From Sarcocystis neurona (lineage: Eukaryota > Apicomplexa > Conoidasida > Eucoccidiorida > Sarcocystidae), in the NCBI GenBank assembly GCA_000727475.1, contig KL647291.1, forward strand, positions 464,739 through 528,738: DNA of 64,000 nt, given 5' to 3'. Positions within the stretch are counted from its first letter, which is position 1. Each line of letters opens with the position of its first letter. The notes beneath the pieces were generated by a model. The model was not told where the DNA came from. It was given only the letters and a program-made list of their open reading frames with translations, and made no database searches. The translations under genes were made by a program, and so were the position numbers. Of the stretch, positions 39,201 to 51,100 are shown piece by piece.

Positions 39201-42200
39201 GCCCTGGGAACTTTTCCAGGGAAGGGCGCGTGTATCCACGGCCGAAGATGTTTCTGCAGCTCCACGTGGAAACCCTGTCCCGCGTCGCGTCTACGTGACG
39301 CATGTAGCGCGGACACAGTGCACACTGGCCATCTCAGGTGGGGGTACCTGTGACCCCTTGCAAGTCCTTGTGGCCCCTTGCAAGTCTCTCGCAACTGGTG
39401 CGAAGTAAAAGAGCCAGATTTCTTGCTGAGGAAGAAGCCTACGCCAAGCAAGTGACCTGTCCGAGAAATTCACTGCTCAGGTGGACACGTACGCAGAAAA
39501 CAGTAAATTTAGATGTGAACACGTCTGTCCACCCGGTACTTCTCCACAAGTACGTATCTCGATGTACCTGCTAATGCATTCATATATAAATATATCTAGA
39601 GAGAGGGGAAGACATTTCTTATTTACACATTTCTGTGTACGTGTGAGGAGGTTGTATAGGCTCCGATACACTCGGCCATGTGTGTGTACGTATGCGTGCG
39701 ACTGCGCCGTGTTTTCAAATTTTCTTCTCTTTTCTGCTGTTAGTTCTGAAGAACGTGGGCGTCGCAGCGGGTGGACAGGTGATTCTAGCGGCACGAGATC
39801 AATTTCTCAAAGTATTCAGCCAACTCGTCAAGCTGGCGTCTCTGCAGGTAAACAAACTTGGCCTTTCGAAGAAGGACTCTGTGCACTTTCTCGGTGGTCG
39901 TCTGTCGCGTATGGCAAATGGGGGTGCTCCGACTTCTTCTCTCAAAACTACACGCATATATATATATATGTTTGTGCTTAGCTGTTTGTGTCTGGCGGGG
40001 GGGGAGTGTGAGTGTGTCTGTATATTTGTACATATGCGTATGTGGCATTGCACATATATGTACGTCTGTAGATCTCCCCGTCTATGTGTCTGTGTACACT
40101 TCTCCTTTATGTATGGATAGGACACACACGCGTGTATATGTGTATGTGTGCGCCCAACTATTTCTGTGTGTGTATGTGTGTGTAAAAAGGGGGGAGGGAC
40201 AGCGTGTGTATATATATATTTATATGTGGCATTGTACATGTGTTGACCCCTACGTACGTGTGTGTACAATCTTCTTTTAATGTGTGTGCGTACGCGATCG
40301 TATACATGCATCCTACGACGCGGCTTGCGCAGGAGCAGCAGTCGGCTTGGCGCGCACCCACGCGTCGCCGGCCACCTTTCCTTGGTCTGTAGCGCATCTG
40401 TATATGTATGTGTACTGTGCACTTATATATATATACGTGAGGAGACGGAGAGACAGAGAGGCAGAGCGAGATACAGAGAGAGAGCCAATTCATATATATA
40501 TATTAATGTAGAGGGAAATGAAACGTAGAGGTAGGAAGTGAACAACTACAAGGAAAGTGGGGTTTGTGTGGGTGCGGATTTTTGCGGAGCAGGGGGTCTC
40601 GCTGCGCTCCTCACGGCGCGGAGAGAAATGTGTGCACGCCTGCCTCTTCGTTCCGCTTGCAGCTACCGAGCCTCCACGGATACAAATCTGCAGTATGCGC
40701 ACATATGTGTGTGGTTGGGTGGAGCCACTTACGAAGACGGTCGACCACTCAACGCAGACTTAACATTTATGTGTATATAGTGTAGTCTGTGTGCGTGTGT
40801 GTGTGAGGAGTATCTACGCATGGATGGACGCAGTCACACATGTGCGTGAAACGTCCTGACAAATAAATATGTCTGTATAGCCACGTGTGTGTTTGGACGG
40901 GGGTATGCGCGTGCACATACGTGCGTACCAAGAGTATAAATACGACTGTTACACAGAGAGACCTAGGTTCGTATATAGGTACACACATGTATACACGTGT
41001 ATGTGTGTGTGTGTGTATGTGCGTATATGGGTGTGTATGTATGTGTATATATGCATCTACACGTATGTTCGTGTATATACATGTATGTATTTGCGTGTAT
41101 ATGTATGTATGTACACGTATGTGTGTACGTATATGTATGTACGTGTGTATGTATATGTATGTATGTATACATGTGTATGTATGTATACATGTGTATGTAT
41201 GTATATGTATGCATGTATATGCATGTATATGTATGTATGTATATGTGTGTATGTATACGTGTGTATATATATATATGTATGTACAGATATATGCATGTAT
41301 ATGTGTGTATGTATGTATGTGTATATGTGTATATGTATGTATGTGTGTTCATGTGCATGTATGCATGTGTCTATATGTGTATGGTATCCTTACGTATGCG
41401 TACGTATATATATGTATATATGTGTACGTATTCGTATACGATTGAAGAATAGGTGTGCATGCGTGCTTGTGTTTCCTGCTTCCGTGCGTACATTTTGCAG
41501 ACGGCTTTTTTTACGCTGGACGAAGAAATCCGCATGACAAATCGCCGCGTCAACGCGCTGAACAATGTAAGAGCGAGAGTTCGTTGCATGCGTTGCTTAC
41601 AGCGGATGGAGTTGTTCTGCATTCAAAAGGTTGACGTGCGGGTCTTCCCCCTACGGGGAGTCTCTGTGTGGATGTGCGCGCCAGCGACCAACAGATGCGG
41701 CGCAGAAATTCCGTCCGGCTGGAGCTGTTTTCTCCTCAGGAAAACACGCACACGTGTGTTCTTCTTCTGCATACATGCGTATATACATATGTGCAGCAGG
41801 TGTCTGTGCGAGGCCGCCGTGCACATACATCTATATACGTATATATATATATAATATATACATCTAGTCGACTCTGCGCATGCGTGAACCTCTGCCTCAA
41901 TCTGTTTTGTTCACCGGATGAGCGAAGGAGAGCCCTGTCTGCGTCGTCCTCGTGCCTTCTGAAAATATTTGTAAAGACGCGTGCAAACACGACGCGTTTG
42001 TGGATATATATATATATGTATGTGTGTGTAGTAGGCATACATATACGAGCAGATATGTGTGTGTGTGTAGAGCGAGAGCTGCTGCTCCGTCGTCAGGAGT
42101 CCTCCCCATACAGCTACGTGCAACAAGTGCCAATCCACGAGCGCGGCTACACATGCAGAGACTTCGAAGAAGAAGTCTCCTGCGGAGGACGTTTTGATAA

Positions 42201-45200
42201 ATCTGCAATACGCACATGCGGCTGGCGAGGCATGCGAGTCGGGACGTTTTGGAGCCGCGCAGTATAGGATTGGTCGCTGCAGATGCAGCAGCAAATCTGC
42301 ATTTGTGTAGACAGCAGCAGACCTGCGTTTGTGTGTAGACAGCGGCAGACTTGCGTCTGTGTAGACAGCAGCAACACGCGTAAGGAGAACACGCACATAT
42401 CCCACCACATTCTACATACAGACACACAGCGATTTGTTGAAGTGGACACGGCTATGTGTTGAAGTAGACACGTCGTGAATTCAGTAAGCGAGATGCTTGC
42501 CGCCGCCCGCGGAAAGTGCGTCTGTGTCCCAGGGCTGACACCTCGGCACCGGCAAAGGAGGAAAAGGCTGCTCTGGCGCTGCAGCAGCTCTCCGTGCATT
42601 TGCTGCTACTGCGTTTTCGGAGGGCAGTTGTTCCTCTTTGTCCAGCCGCAACGGCCAAACAGGCAGTCGCGCGCACCTTGCCTCTTTTCCTGTTCTTCGC
42701 CAGCTGCTCTGTTGCCACTTCTCTCTGCAGCCGCTGCTGCCGTGTGCATGCAGGTGCTCTGCTGTCGGTAAGGGGCGCGTGCGGGAGCTACTGCTGCCTT
42801 CCTCGCCTGCCGCGCCTGCTGCTGTCGCGCGTGCTGCTGCTGCTGCTCATGTCGTCTGCTGTCGTCTGCCGCCTCCTCACACGCGTCACCTAGTGCTCTG
42901 TGTGCCGGCGTTCAACTCGTGCCTTTCCGCAGAAGTCTACTTTCTTCAGTCTCCTGCTGGAGTCCCTAAACCCACGGTATTCTTCCTTGTTCTTTGCTGC
43001 TTCTTGTAGGTGGTGCTGCCCCGCATCGACGGGGGCATCACCTATATCGTCAGAGAGTTAGATGAAATGGAGAGAGAAGAGTTCTTTCGGTAAGATTAAC
43101 TTTCTTCGTATTTGTCTGATCTTTTTTGAACGAGGTTTCTCACCCAGTACAGACCTCCGCGTGTCTGCGCACGCACACCTAGATAATGTCTAACTGCGTC
43201 CGAGTCGCACATATGTATATATGTGGGTGTGTATGTACGTATATACACATGCGCACACATACATACATGTGTGCAAGTACACATGTGTACACAAATACAT
43301 ACACATACATACACGTGTATACACACGTGTACACACAAACATACATATATATACATATATAAATGTATGTGCATAAACACTGCACACACAGGTGTACGTA
43401 TTCGTGTACGTATATATATATATGTATATACGTGTTTGGTTTGCACGTACGTACACGTATGTTCACGTATCCGCACGAACATATATTTATAAATATATGT
43501 GTATAAATATACATATATACACATATACACGTATATATGTATATATGTGCACACATGTGTGATACTGCATGCGGAGTGGTAGAAGTCTGTAGGGCTACTG
43601 TGTCCTCTTCAAGTGCGTCCGTCTTCTTCTTCGTTTCTCCTCGTTTCGTTTTTTTGTTTTCTTCGACTGCGTCTTCACGCGGCCTCCTCCGTCCCGTCCT
43701 TCCGTAGATGAACATCACCTGGGTAGACACCGGCGGCGCATGCATCTGCAGCGTCAAACGCTTCCCCGTCCACACGGCGAGACGAGAGATCGGAGGGAAC
43801 ACGTGGGTGCTGACGAAAATGTGAAGGCGCTGCAGAGGAAGCCTCTTCCGTCACGTTGTCGGCGAAGTTTGCTCCAGCTTTATGAATTTCTTTCCATCGC
43901 TTCTGTTCTCTCCTGTGTATGTGTGTGTTTGTGTGGCCGAAAAATCGGGTCGAGAGTCTTCGGCAGACTTCACGTGTGTTCCGTGTTGGATAGGTCAAAC
44001 GTTATACACATCCGTACATGTGTGGATACGTATGCGCGTGTACATATGCGTGTATATATATACACGCACATGTGTATATATATATATATATGCACGCACG
44101 GGTATGCACCTACGTCTACATATGTGTATTTATACATCTATGTCTGTGCACGCATATGAATATATATATATATATGTACATATGCAGATATGTATGCATG
44201 GAAAATATATACTCATGCATATGTGTGTGTATACATATACATATATATATATATATATATGCACGCAAGGGTGTAAAAACACGTATACGTATGTGTGTAT
44301 GTTCGTACGTATCTGTACACGTGTATGGATATACATATATATATATATATGTATAGGTGTGTATACGCCTATGTGCATGTGTATCCACATTTGTGTACGG
44401 TGCACACGTGTATACATATATGCGCTTAGACACGTATATATACATAAGTGCTTCTCGTCTTGCATGTCATTTCATTTTCATATCTTTTTCCCCAACCCTG
44501 GACACGCTGGTCTACCACAATACCAACAAGTGGGCCGTGCAGTCTCTTGATCCGACCCTGCGCGACGTTTTCCTGCGTCTAGCGGTTGATACATGCCGCA
44601 AGAACACAGCGGTCTTGCGGAAGGTGATGACCCTGGCGTGCGAACTCTCATCTGTGTGCATGCACCCTCGCCCATATTCACACGAAGAAACACGTGTCTA
44701 TATATACACGTCTATTTTTGTAGATATGTGTGTACTTGTACCTGTGTCTATGTACGTATGTGTGATCACGTGTATGTTTGTATATGTGTTTCTGTGTATC
44801 CGATGTCTATCTTTTTTTTTTTTCTATGTATGTGTTTGTATACACGTGTCCACTTCGAATACGCCTGCGTGTACGTCCCCCTGTTACATCGTCTATGTTT
44901 CGGGATGACGCCTCACTGTCTTCCTGTGCGATCTCCAATCCGCATGTTGCACCACCAGCATGCATGTATATATGTATATATATATATATACACACGTATA
45001 TATAACTACGTATAGATATGTTTACAGGCCTGTATGTGCAGATATTTCTCTCTACCTCTTTTTCCGGATATACGACCTGTATGTATATGTATATCTCTAG
45101 ACTTGCGTATATCTACATTTGCACCATATATATATATACTCGTGTATGTACGTATTGACGCCTGGTTCTCAGACGTTGACTCAAAGAGGAGTCGTGTATA

Positions 45201-48100
45201 TACTTCATGTACATGGCTGCGTATACAGAAGTGAAAGAAGGGAGTGATCACCCTAGAAATACTTCTTTTTCTTCTCAGCAAAAGTGTGTGATGCGCGGCG
45301 CTCTGCACGTCCACGTGCGCAAGAGTCCCTTCTCGGGTGCCTCCGCTGATCGCGTCCAACCACGTGCGAGCAACTCTAGCGTTCTTGCATATGGATTTGT
45401 GTAAACCTATCTATGTGAATGCCTACTCACGCATATATATATGTAACCGCCCATCTATACACATATATCTGTGTAGATGCCTGCCACGCAGGCATCCACA
45501 CAGAGAGAAACACAGACACATACAGAAAAACACGTGCGTGTATGTGTACGTGTGTGTCTGTTTGTTTGTATGTGGGTGTGTCTTTTCCCGGATCATTGAC
45601 AGGTAGTGGGTGTCTGCACTTGCACATATATAGGTGTATGCAGATTAGCAGAGATATGGAGAAGAACGCACGTCCACATCCGTACAAGCACATCTATTTC
45701 CAGCAGGAGGAGCCAAAACACGTAAAAGTGACCCACCCCTTCTTTGTGTCGAGCAGAAAAAGTGTGTGGCTGATGCAGCGTGTCTCTGTCGACAGCGGCT
45801 CGCCAGAGTGCCAGGAAGCCTACATATGCTAGCATGTGCAGCCCTTGCAGCTTCTTCGTCTTTCGCTCCTGCGGTCCGCCTCAGAAATGGCAACAGAACG
45901 TATGTGCGTGTCCTGGCTATTTTTGGCGCCGCGTCCGGCTGCAGAGCGTAAGGCAGCAGCAATAGCATCGTCCTGCTTTGTGTGCTGGAGAGCGGGACGG
46001 GGCGTGGTGGGCAGTCGATGACAGAAGCCGAAACCGCAAGACACGTTCATGCTTGTCGCTCTGTGGTGCAGGTTGAAGAAGTTCCAGGAAAAGAAGAAGA
46101 AGCGGAAGGAAGAGGACGAGCGCCTTCTCCATCGCAGCGGTGAGTCTGCGTGCACGTTTTACTGAAAGCCAGCAAGACGTGCTTCTGCCGCGACGACCTG
46201 CTGCGTGGTCTGCAATCCACCAAGTCTCCTTGTTCGTGGACTAGTGTCATACTGTTACTCTCTCTGCGAAGCGGCCCTGGTCTTTTCGCCGTATACGAGA
46301 GGACCAGGATGCGCGTAATCCTCTCCTGACCTGTTTGAGCCACACGCAGACACCGTGGAGCCGCTACCGTCGAGCCGTCTGCGTACAGGCCGTATACCTG
46401 TTGGCAGACGCTCACAAATCAATTCACATGAGTGGACTGAATTTCTCTGGTACACCACTACAGATTTGTTCGTCATGTGAATGGAGGCACGTCTATATAT
46501 AGATATATATATATATATGTATATGCCTGTATACAGACGCTTTAGACAGCACGCGCTCTGTACTTATATTACACGTGCCAGTTTGTGGCTGTGTCCACGT
46601 AAGACACATAAATATGTGTGTGCATGCGTTATATCGATTTATGTATGTGCCGGCACCGGTCCCTCACGTGTAGAGCTGTGCGCTTCTGGCGATGCGAAGC
46701 CCGGTCAGTGGGACTTCATTGTCGCCGCATACGCCTGTACGGCTGTGGACGTATGCATGTGTACGCGTGTGTGTACATGTGTGGCATCTGCTTGTTACGC
46801 ACATATACACATACGCGTCCAGGTTTTTTCAGTACGTATCTACACTTGCGCGCGGAGACAAAGAGAGAGTGCACGAAAGAAGAAGAAGATGATGAAGAAG
46901 AAAATGATAGCAGCTGGCGTACGCACACAACGCCACGTGTGGACTCCTCCTCAGTTGTCTACCAAATGGAGTATTTATTTTGCGTGGCCGTATGTTAGTC
47001 AGATAGATGCGGGGACAGCAGATCCTTCGTAATGAAAATCCACATACGTATTTATCATTACGTTGTATGAATACAGAGACGTAAAGATACATGCATAGAT
47101 GCATACACAGAGAGAGCCTGTACACATGATTACGCACACCCACATACATACACACTTTATTATTCCTGCGTACAAGGTACATTCTCCAGTCTGTTTATGC
47201 TTGCTGTGTGATGTACACATATATATATATATATATACGTGGACAGGTGTGTGCGTAGGAAGTCATCTTTGAGAATCTTCGTGTGTAGGCAGCACGTTCT
47301 GGTGCTTTCCTTGTTATGTTGCGAAAGTGGCATGCAGGCGCCCGGCTCTGTGTGTGTGTGTGTGCACGTAAAGAAAAAACGACGTATATGTGTATATATG
47401 TGTACGTGTGGGTACACACGCGTATACACTTGTGTGTTTAACGATACACGTGTATATACATCTTCATAGGGATACGTGTACATATATATACATATATATG
47501 CATATACGTGAAGTGTACATGTAGCGACAGTATGTTGCACACGTCTGTATCCCTGCGGAGAAACCTACGCGTAGACGCGACCTTATCTGTGAGAATAGAT
47601 ACACTGATACATGTGCAGGCGTACACAGGTAGACACGCTTGTACCGAGAAAAATAAAGAGCAGTATAAAGGAACGTGTTCGCAGAAACTGACGGGGACGC
47701 ATACAAGCGATTACTTGACATACGTACGTGTATGTGCTATGGGAAGGATGTCACGAGGAGACGACAGCAAAAGTGAAAGATATCGTGGTCCTTCTCCTGC
47801 TCTTGTGTTGTACAGAGAACTGGTCAACGCTGAGCGGTTGGTAGACGAGATTAGCTGAGTTTTACGCGGGCCCAACCTGTGTTAGAGATGCGTGTATCGA
47901 AGACAGGTCCCCTGTCTCCTGCGGCAGGAACAAGTGTGGGAGAAATCCCTGAACTGCTGCAGCACACAGAGAGCAAGTGGTGTGAGAAAGGGTGCTGTGC
48001 GACTGCAGGACAGCGCGGTGCACAAGCTCCTGGCGTTGACGGCATCCCTCCTGGAGGACACTCAATTCTGCAGGACGACGACGACGACTTGTTGTTCTAA
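30271..48100 (+). CDS. ATP6V1D: V-type H+-ATPase subunit D, eight exons
   Basis: Subunit D is part of the central rotor stalk of the V1 sector; it couples ATP hydrolysis to proton pumping across acidic organelle membranes. Exons: 30271-30305, 33361-33478, 36354-36549, 39744-39847, 41501-41566, 43010-43089, 46072-46139 and 47928-48100. All have GT/AG ends and matching phases, giving about 279 aa (animal and yeast forms are about 250). In order they encode the start MSQDIRPAPTRM, GYQLLKKKSDALTARFR, AAFSLAKATWAAGDF with DNVAGVTLPIF, the helix ending QLVKLASLQ, TLDEEIRMTNRRVNAL, VVLPRIDGGITYIVRELDEM with EREEFFR, LKKFQEKKKKRKEEDERL, and the terminal DDDDDLLF. Each is a clear family match in order. 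The last acceptor is the least certain: 47928 has the best pyrimidine tract, but 48009 keeps the same phase. The C-terminal 55 residues before DDDDDLLF are unlike other family members. Confidence 0.95.
31205..31690. repeat. Degenerate ~60-bp minisatellite
   Basis: The phrase GCAGGCACTATAGACACATA followed by AGTAGACAT and a TA run recurs with variation at about 31309, 31370, 31408, 31444, 31505, 31569 and 31628. The spacing is about 35-65 bp. The array lies in V-ATPase D intron 1. Confidence 0.75.
32320..33345. repeat. Dense CTG triplet region in V-ATPase D intron 1
   Basis: CTG and GCTGCT runs dominate 32700-32860 and 33060-33345 on the + (sense) strand; a shorter CAG run sits at 32337-32350. 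The antisense strand therefore has the CAG orientation. Confidence 0.8.
33479..36353 (+). other. V-ATPase D intron 2 (2875 bp)
   Basis: It runs from GTATGTG to TCGTTTCAG. It contains CTG tracts at 33800-33920, 35060-35100 and 35560-36235, and TA/TG microsatellites at 34440-35010. The + frame open over 35548-36231 is mostly Leu/Ser/Cys from CTG runs, and the opposite strand is open as well (35843-36298). I treat neither as a gene. Confidence 0.8.
36550..39743 (+). other. V-ATPase D intron 3 (3194 bp)
   Basis: It runs from GTGCGAC to TGCTGTTAG. It contains TG/TA microsatellites and the 37795-38235 minisatellite. Short coding-like stretches (for example 38249-38372 and 39397-39479) have splice-like borders but no recognised similarity. 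Confidence 0.8.
37795..38235. repeat. Minisatellite, ~70-100-bp unit
   Basis: A unit built on GTGAACCTGGACAGGTAG, then TTGAATGTATATGCAC and a TA/TG run, recurs at about 37795, 37893, 37967, 38042, 38147 (partial) and 38193. The non-TA core is well conserved between copies. It lies in V-ATPase D intron 3. Confidence 0.8.
39848..41500 (+). other. V-ATPase D intron 4 (1653 bp)
   Basis: It runs from GTAAACAAAC to ACATTTTGCAG. More than a quarter of it is the (TGTA)n array near 40980-41445. Confidence 0.85.
40980..41445. repeat. (TGTA)n / (TG)n microsatellite array
   Basis: About 460 bases of TGTATGTA, TGTGTATG and similar tetranucleotides give open frames on both strands (Tyr-Val-Cys-Met on +, Tyr-Ile-His-Thr on -). 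These are artefacts of the repeat. Confidence 0.9.
41567..43009 (+). other. V-ATPase D intron 5 (1443 bp)
   Basis: It runs from GTAAGAGC to TTCTTGTAG. It holds the 26-28-bp tandem repeat at 42288-42378, a CTG run near 42835-42850, and a partly open stretch (42516-42893) of low-complexity Ala/Leu/Cys composition. Confidence 0.85.
42288..42378. repeat. 26-28-bp tandem repeat, about 3.4 copies
   Basis: The units begin GCAGCAGACCTGCGTTTG and end TGTGTAGACA. The three full copies start at 42288, 42314 and 42342, followed by a partial copy. Confidence 0.85.
43090..46071 (+). other. V-ATPase D intron 6 (2982 bp)
   Basis: It runs from GTAAGATT to TGTGGTGCAG; phase 2 joins CG to G to rebuild an Arg codon. 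It holds CA/TA repeats (43200-43560) and TA/TG repeats (43990-44460). It also contains three short non-repetitive stretches with coding-like codon use, discussed as a finding. Confidence 0.85.
43200..44460. repeat. CA/TA and TA/TG microsatellites in intron 6
   Basis: Two blocks (43200-43560 and 43990-44460) of mixed ACAT, TATA and TGTG repeats are separated by about 430 bases of ordinary sequence. Confidence 0.85.
46140..47927 (+). other. V-ATPase D intron 7 (1788 bp)
   Basis: It begins GTGAGTCTG and, in the preferred model, ends CTCCTGCGGCAG. It contains TA/TG tracts at 46495-46520, 47219-47240 and 47380-47520. A second good acceptor (TTGTGTTGTACAG, ending near 47815) exists, but it is out of phase with exon 7. 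Confidence 0.7.
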
Positions 48101-51100
48101 TCGTCGCTGTTGTTCGTCTCAGCGAGGTGGGAATAGGCTCATTACATGTAAACGTGTAGAATAACTCTGAAAGTGGAAACTGTCATTTGTGTGTACTTGT
48201 CTGAGACGTTGGAAGGAGAAGATTGGAACCGCAAGCTCTTCCTTTTGTTTCCAGCTCGTTCTGACGCTACCTACAGGATAGACTTTTGTTTGATATGCTG
48301 AATACTCTTGTGTGATCTGTGGACCCTCCCTCTACATACATTCGGTGCTTTTCGGCTCCTGTAGACTTCTGTTTGTGAACAGAGAACTTTGCACTGCAGT
48401 GTCTGCTACACGAGGCAGCTCCGTTTGAGTGCCGACCAAGCCTTGCTCGCGCGGAGCTGAATGTAATTCAGCTCACATGGTGTAGACTGCGATGGGCGTT
48501 GTGTCTGTCATGGCCGCGTGGAAAAAAATGTCTATGTTGCTAAGGCTTACGGCCTGTGGTGCTTCGAAGGATGTGCGCGCGCATCGTGAAGGTGGCGGTG
48601 GCGCAGTATCAATGTGGTCGAGAGAAACGGTGTCCCTATCTTCCCAGATTCACTTGAGCGTCTCTCTCCGTGGCCTCCCGCAAATTCATAACGCCTATGG
48701 CGGATCCGTGCGTCCTATTTTTGACTGGTGGCGTGAACACACGTACCTGTGTGGCGTGTCAATCTACGTGCACTTAAATAGATGTATGTAGAGTCCTCCT
48801 AGCTTCGGCCTGACTCGTCGAGCCCATCAATTTCGACGAAGCAGTCGGATATCATTATTTGTCGGAATGCACTTTTCAAGTGAAGCAGCTTTTCCCGGAG
48901 AGCATCTTTGAGTCCTTTGATCCTTGATTCTTCGTGGCGTGTACATTCATACGGAGAACGTCTTGTACGCGACTCCTAGAGTGTCACGCTACTGGATAAG
49001 CGTGACGCTCATTTCTGCGGTGAAAGGGCGCGCAATTGGCGGGGTCAGATGCGCCAGAGGAGCGTCACAGAGAACTTACGCCGCACACACGAGCACACCG
49101 AGTGCACGTGCGTGGTTCTGCAGCAGTATACGGCTACATAATGGAGAGGGTTGTAGTTGGTTCATTGTTCTCACAGGCGCAGCTTGTGCGGGAACTACAC
49201 CGCAGTGTACAGTAAATCGCGAGATGTTGATTCGATCTGTAGTAAACTGCTGCGCACGTAATTGCCCTATCGGAACCTGTACAATTCCTCAGAGACACAT
49301 TTCATTTGGCGGGCGTGACAGAGAAACAAACCCGTGGACAACCGGGGTGAGGTGTGCGCTGCGCGCTGTCACCGTTTGGAAGTGTAGGTGTGTGTCTCAG
49401 TAAATATCCACATATGCATATATGTTATCTCCCAGCGTGATTGTGCGTCACTGGTGACTCTGTGTAAAGGCAAACACGGGAACGGTCGTGGATAAGTATT
49501 GTCTGCAGATGCACAGGTATCTACGACAATGTAAACAGACGGCTGTGGGGGCGGACAAGTAGCGCTGGGGGGACGGTTTGTTAATCCATCTATGAGGAGC
49601 TAATTCCTCACAAACGGGTGGCTAGGTAAACGGATATACGTTCGCGATTGTACCCTTACGCGCACGACTTGCTAGTATCTGAATGGCTGCATCTACCCCG
49701 CACAAGCAGCGCATAAGTTTCCGAATAAATCGGAATCACGCCCTTCTTCAAGAAACTCCTTTCTGGTGAGGAAGTGAGGCCCGTGGTCGTCGGCGTGGGA
49801 GATATATCTTTCCACGAACAACCTGATGTATATATATATACGTATGTACATATACATGCATACATAAAGAGAATGGAAAGGATCGTCCCCCCGGCGAGGC
49901 CGGAGGATTTTCATGTATCAGTAACTGAGGTAAACCAGAGTTGTTGATTTCACCGTGTACTGCTATCTCTGCACACGGCCTACTTCCCTACGTGCGCGCA
50001 CCTCGTCTCACTGGGACTGAGCAGGAAGCTGCACCAACAGCAGCTACACCGCTGTGAGGGAACACACGCGCATGTGCCAAACGCTCACGCGTGAAGGTCG
50101 CTAGCATCCTCAGCAGCACACCACATGCGCTTAAACCTGATGCCAGCATGCCCCAGTAGTACTCCGAATTCAACTCAGGGGTAGTAACCGTCCTCAGTAG
50201 CCCGCGAGTGTTTGATCGCGCGTGGCAGACATGCGGCCCTGTCGGTACATCGAAAAACTCTGCTCTTACGGCTGATACACTTAAAAACTGCGAACGGAGC
50301 ACCCTACGTCGTACCTCACGGGAACATCCGTGCTTGGGCGTGTCCGCGCACATTCATGGGAATGGCAGACTCAAGGGTCGCCATTCGTTTGCATACACTC
50401 CGGTGTCGCTCCAGTATTTTTCCTCTGAGCCAGCGCATTTGCACAGGAAGAATGCATCCGGAAGTTCCACCAGGAACAGCTAGATGCACATCATCCGAAC
50501 ATAACAAGAGTTCTTGCGACCCCATTCTGGACGCCGCAAACTTGTACGCACTTTCCTCTGTACGCATCTACGCACACGCACACGTGCCGCCTTCCCTGTA
50601 CAAGATATCTGCTTCTGCCGGGTGCCTTTGCGCATACTAGGGTCACATGGCATACAGTGCAGCCCAGAGCCCGACTTGTGCGCGCGAGCGTAAAGATTGA
50701 AATTTTGCACCCCCCGCCGTGTGGTAGTAGGAGCGCCACGGTCCGTCGCATCCCCATACTGCTCGTTACTCGTGCAGTGCGTCCCACGTGGACGCGTACT
50801 TGTTTGTGTGCGTGGGTTATCATACATCTAAACGCCAGGTGTAACAGCAGTGTACAGACACATGGGTACCTGCGTTACCTGCGCTCGTAGGCTGACATGT
50901 ACACAAATATATAGATATATATATATATGGATGGGTAGGGTGGTAAGTGCTGTGTCTCTATGGGGTTCAATAAACTGTTACGCACCAACGACAAGTCTCC
51001 ACGGATATTCAACAAGTAGTTGAAAAAGACCCACCTTGCGCGTCCACTGCGATAGGGGCAATTGGGCTTTTCTACTTAAGGCCACGAATTTATTGCTGCT

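Noticed and set aside
40887..41537. 216-codon + frame
   Set aside because: It is translation of the (TGTA)n array; its last part only touches the real V-ATPase D exon 5 in a different frame.
42288..42378. Short regularly spaced repeats resembling a CRISPR array
   Set aside because: The units are directly abutting tandem repeats without unique spacers, in a eukaryotic intron.
48924..49403. 159-codon + frame after V-ATPase D
   Set aside because: It is Cys/Arg-rich without a domain or splice signals; it cannot be separated from chance.
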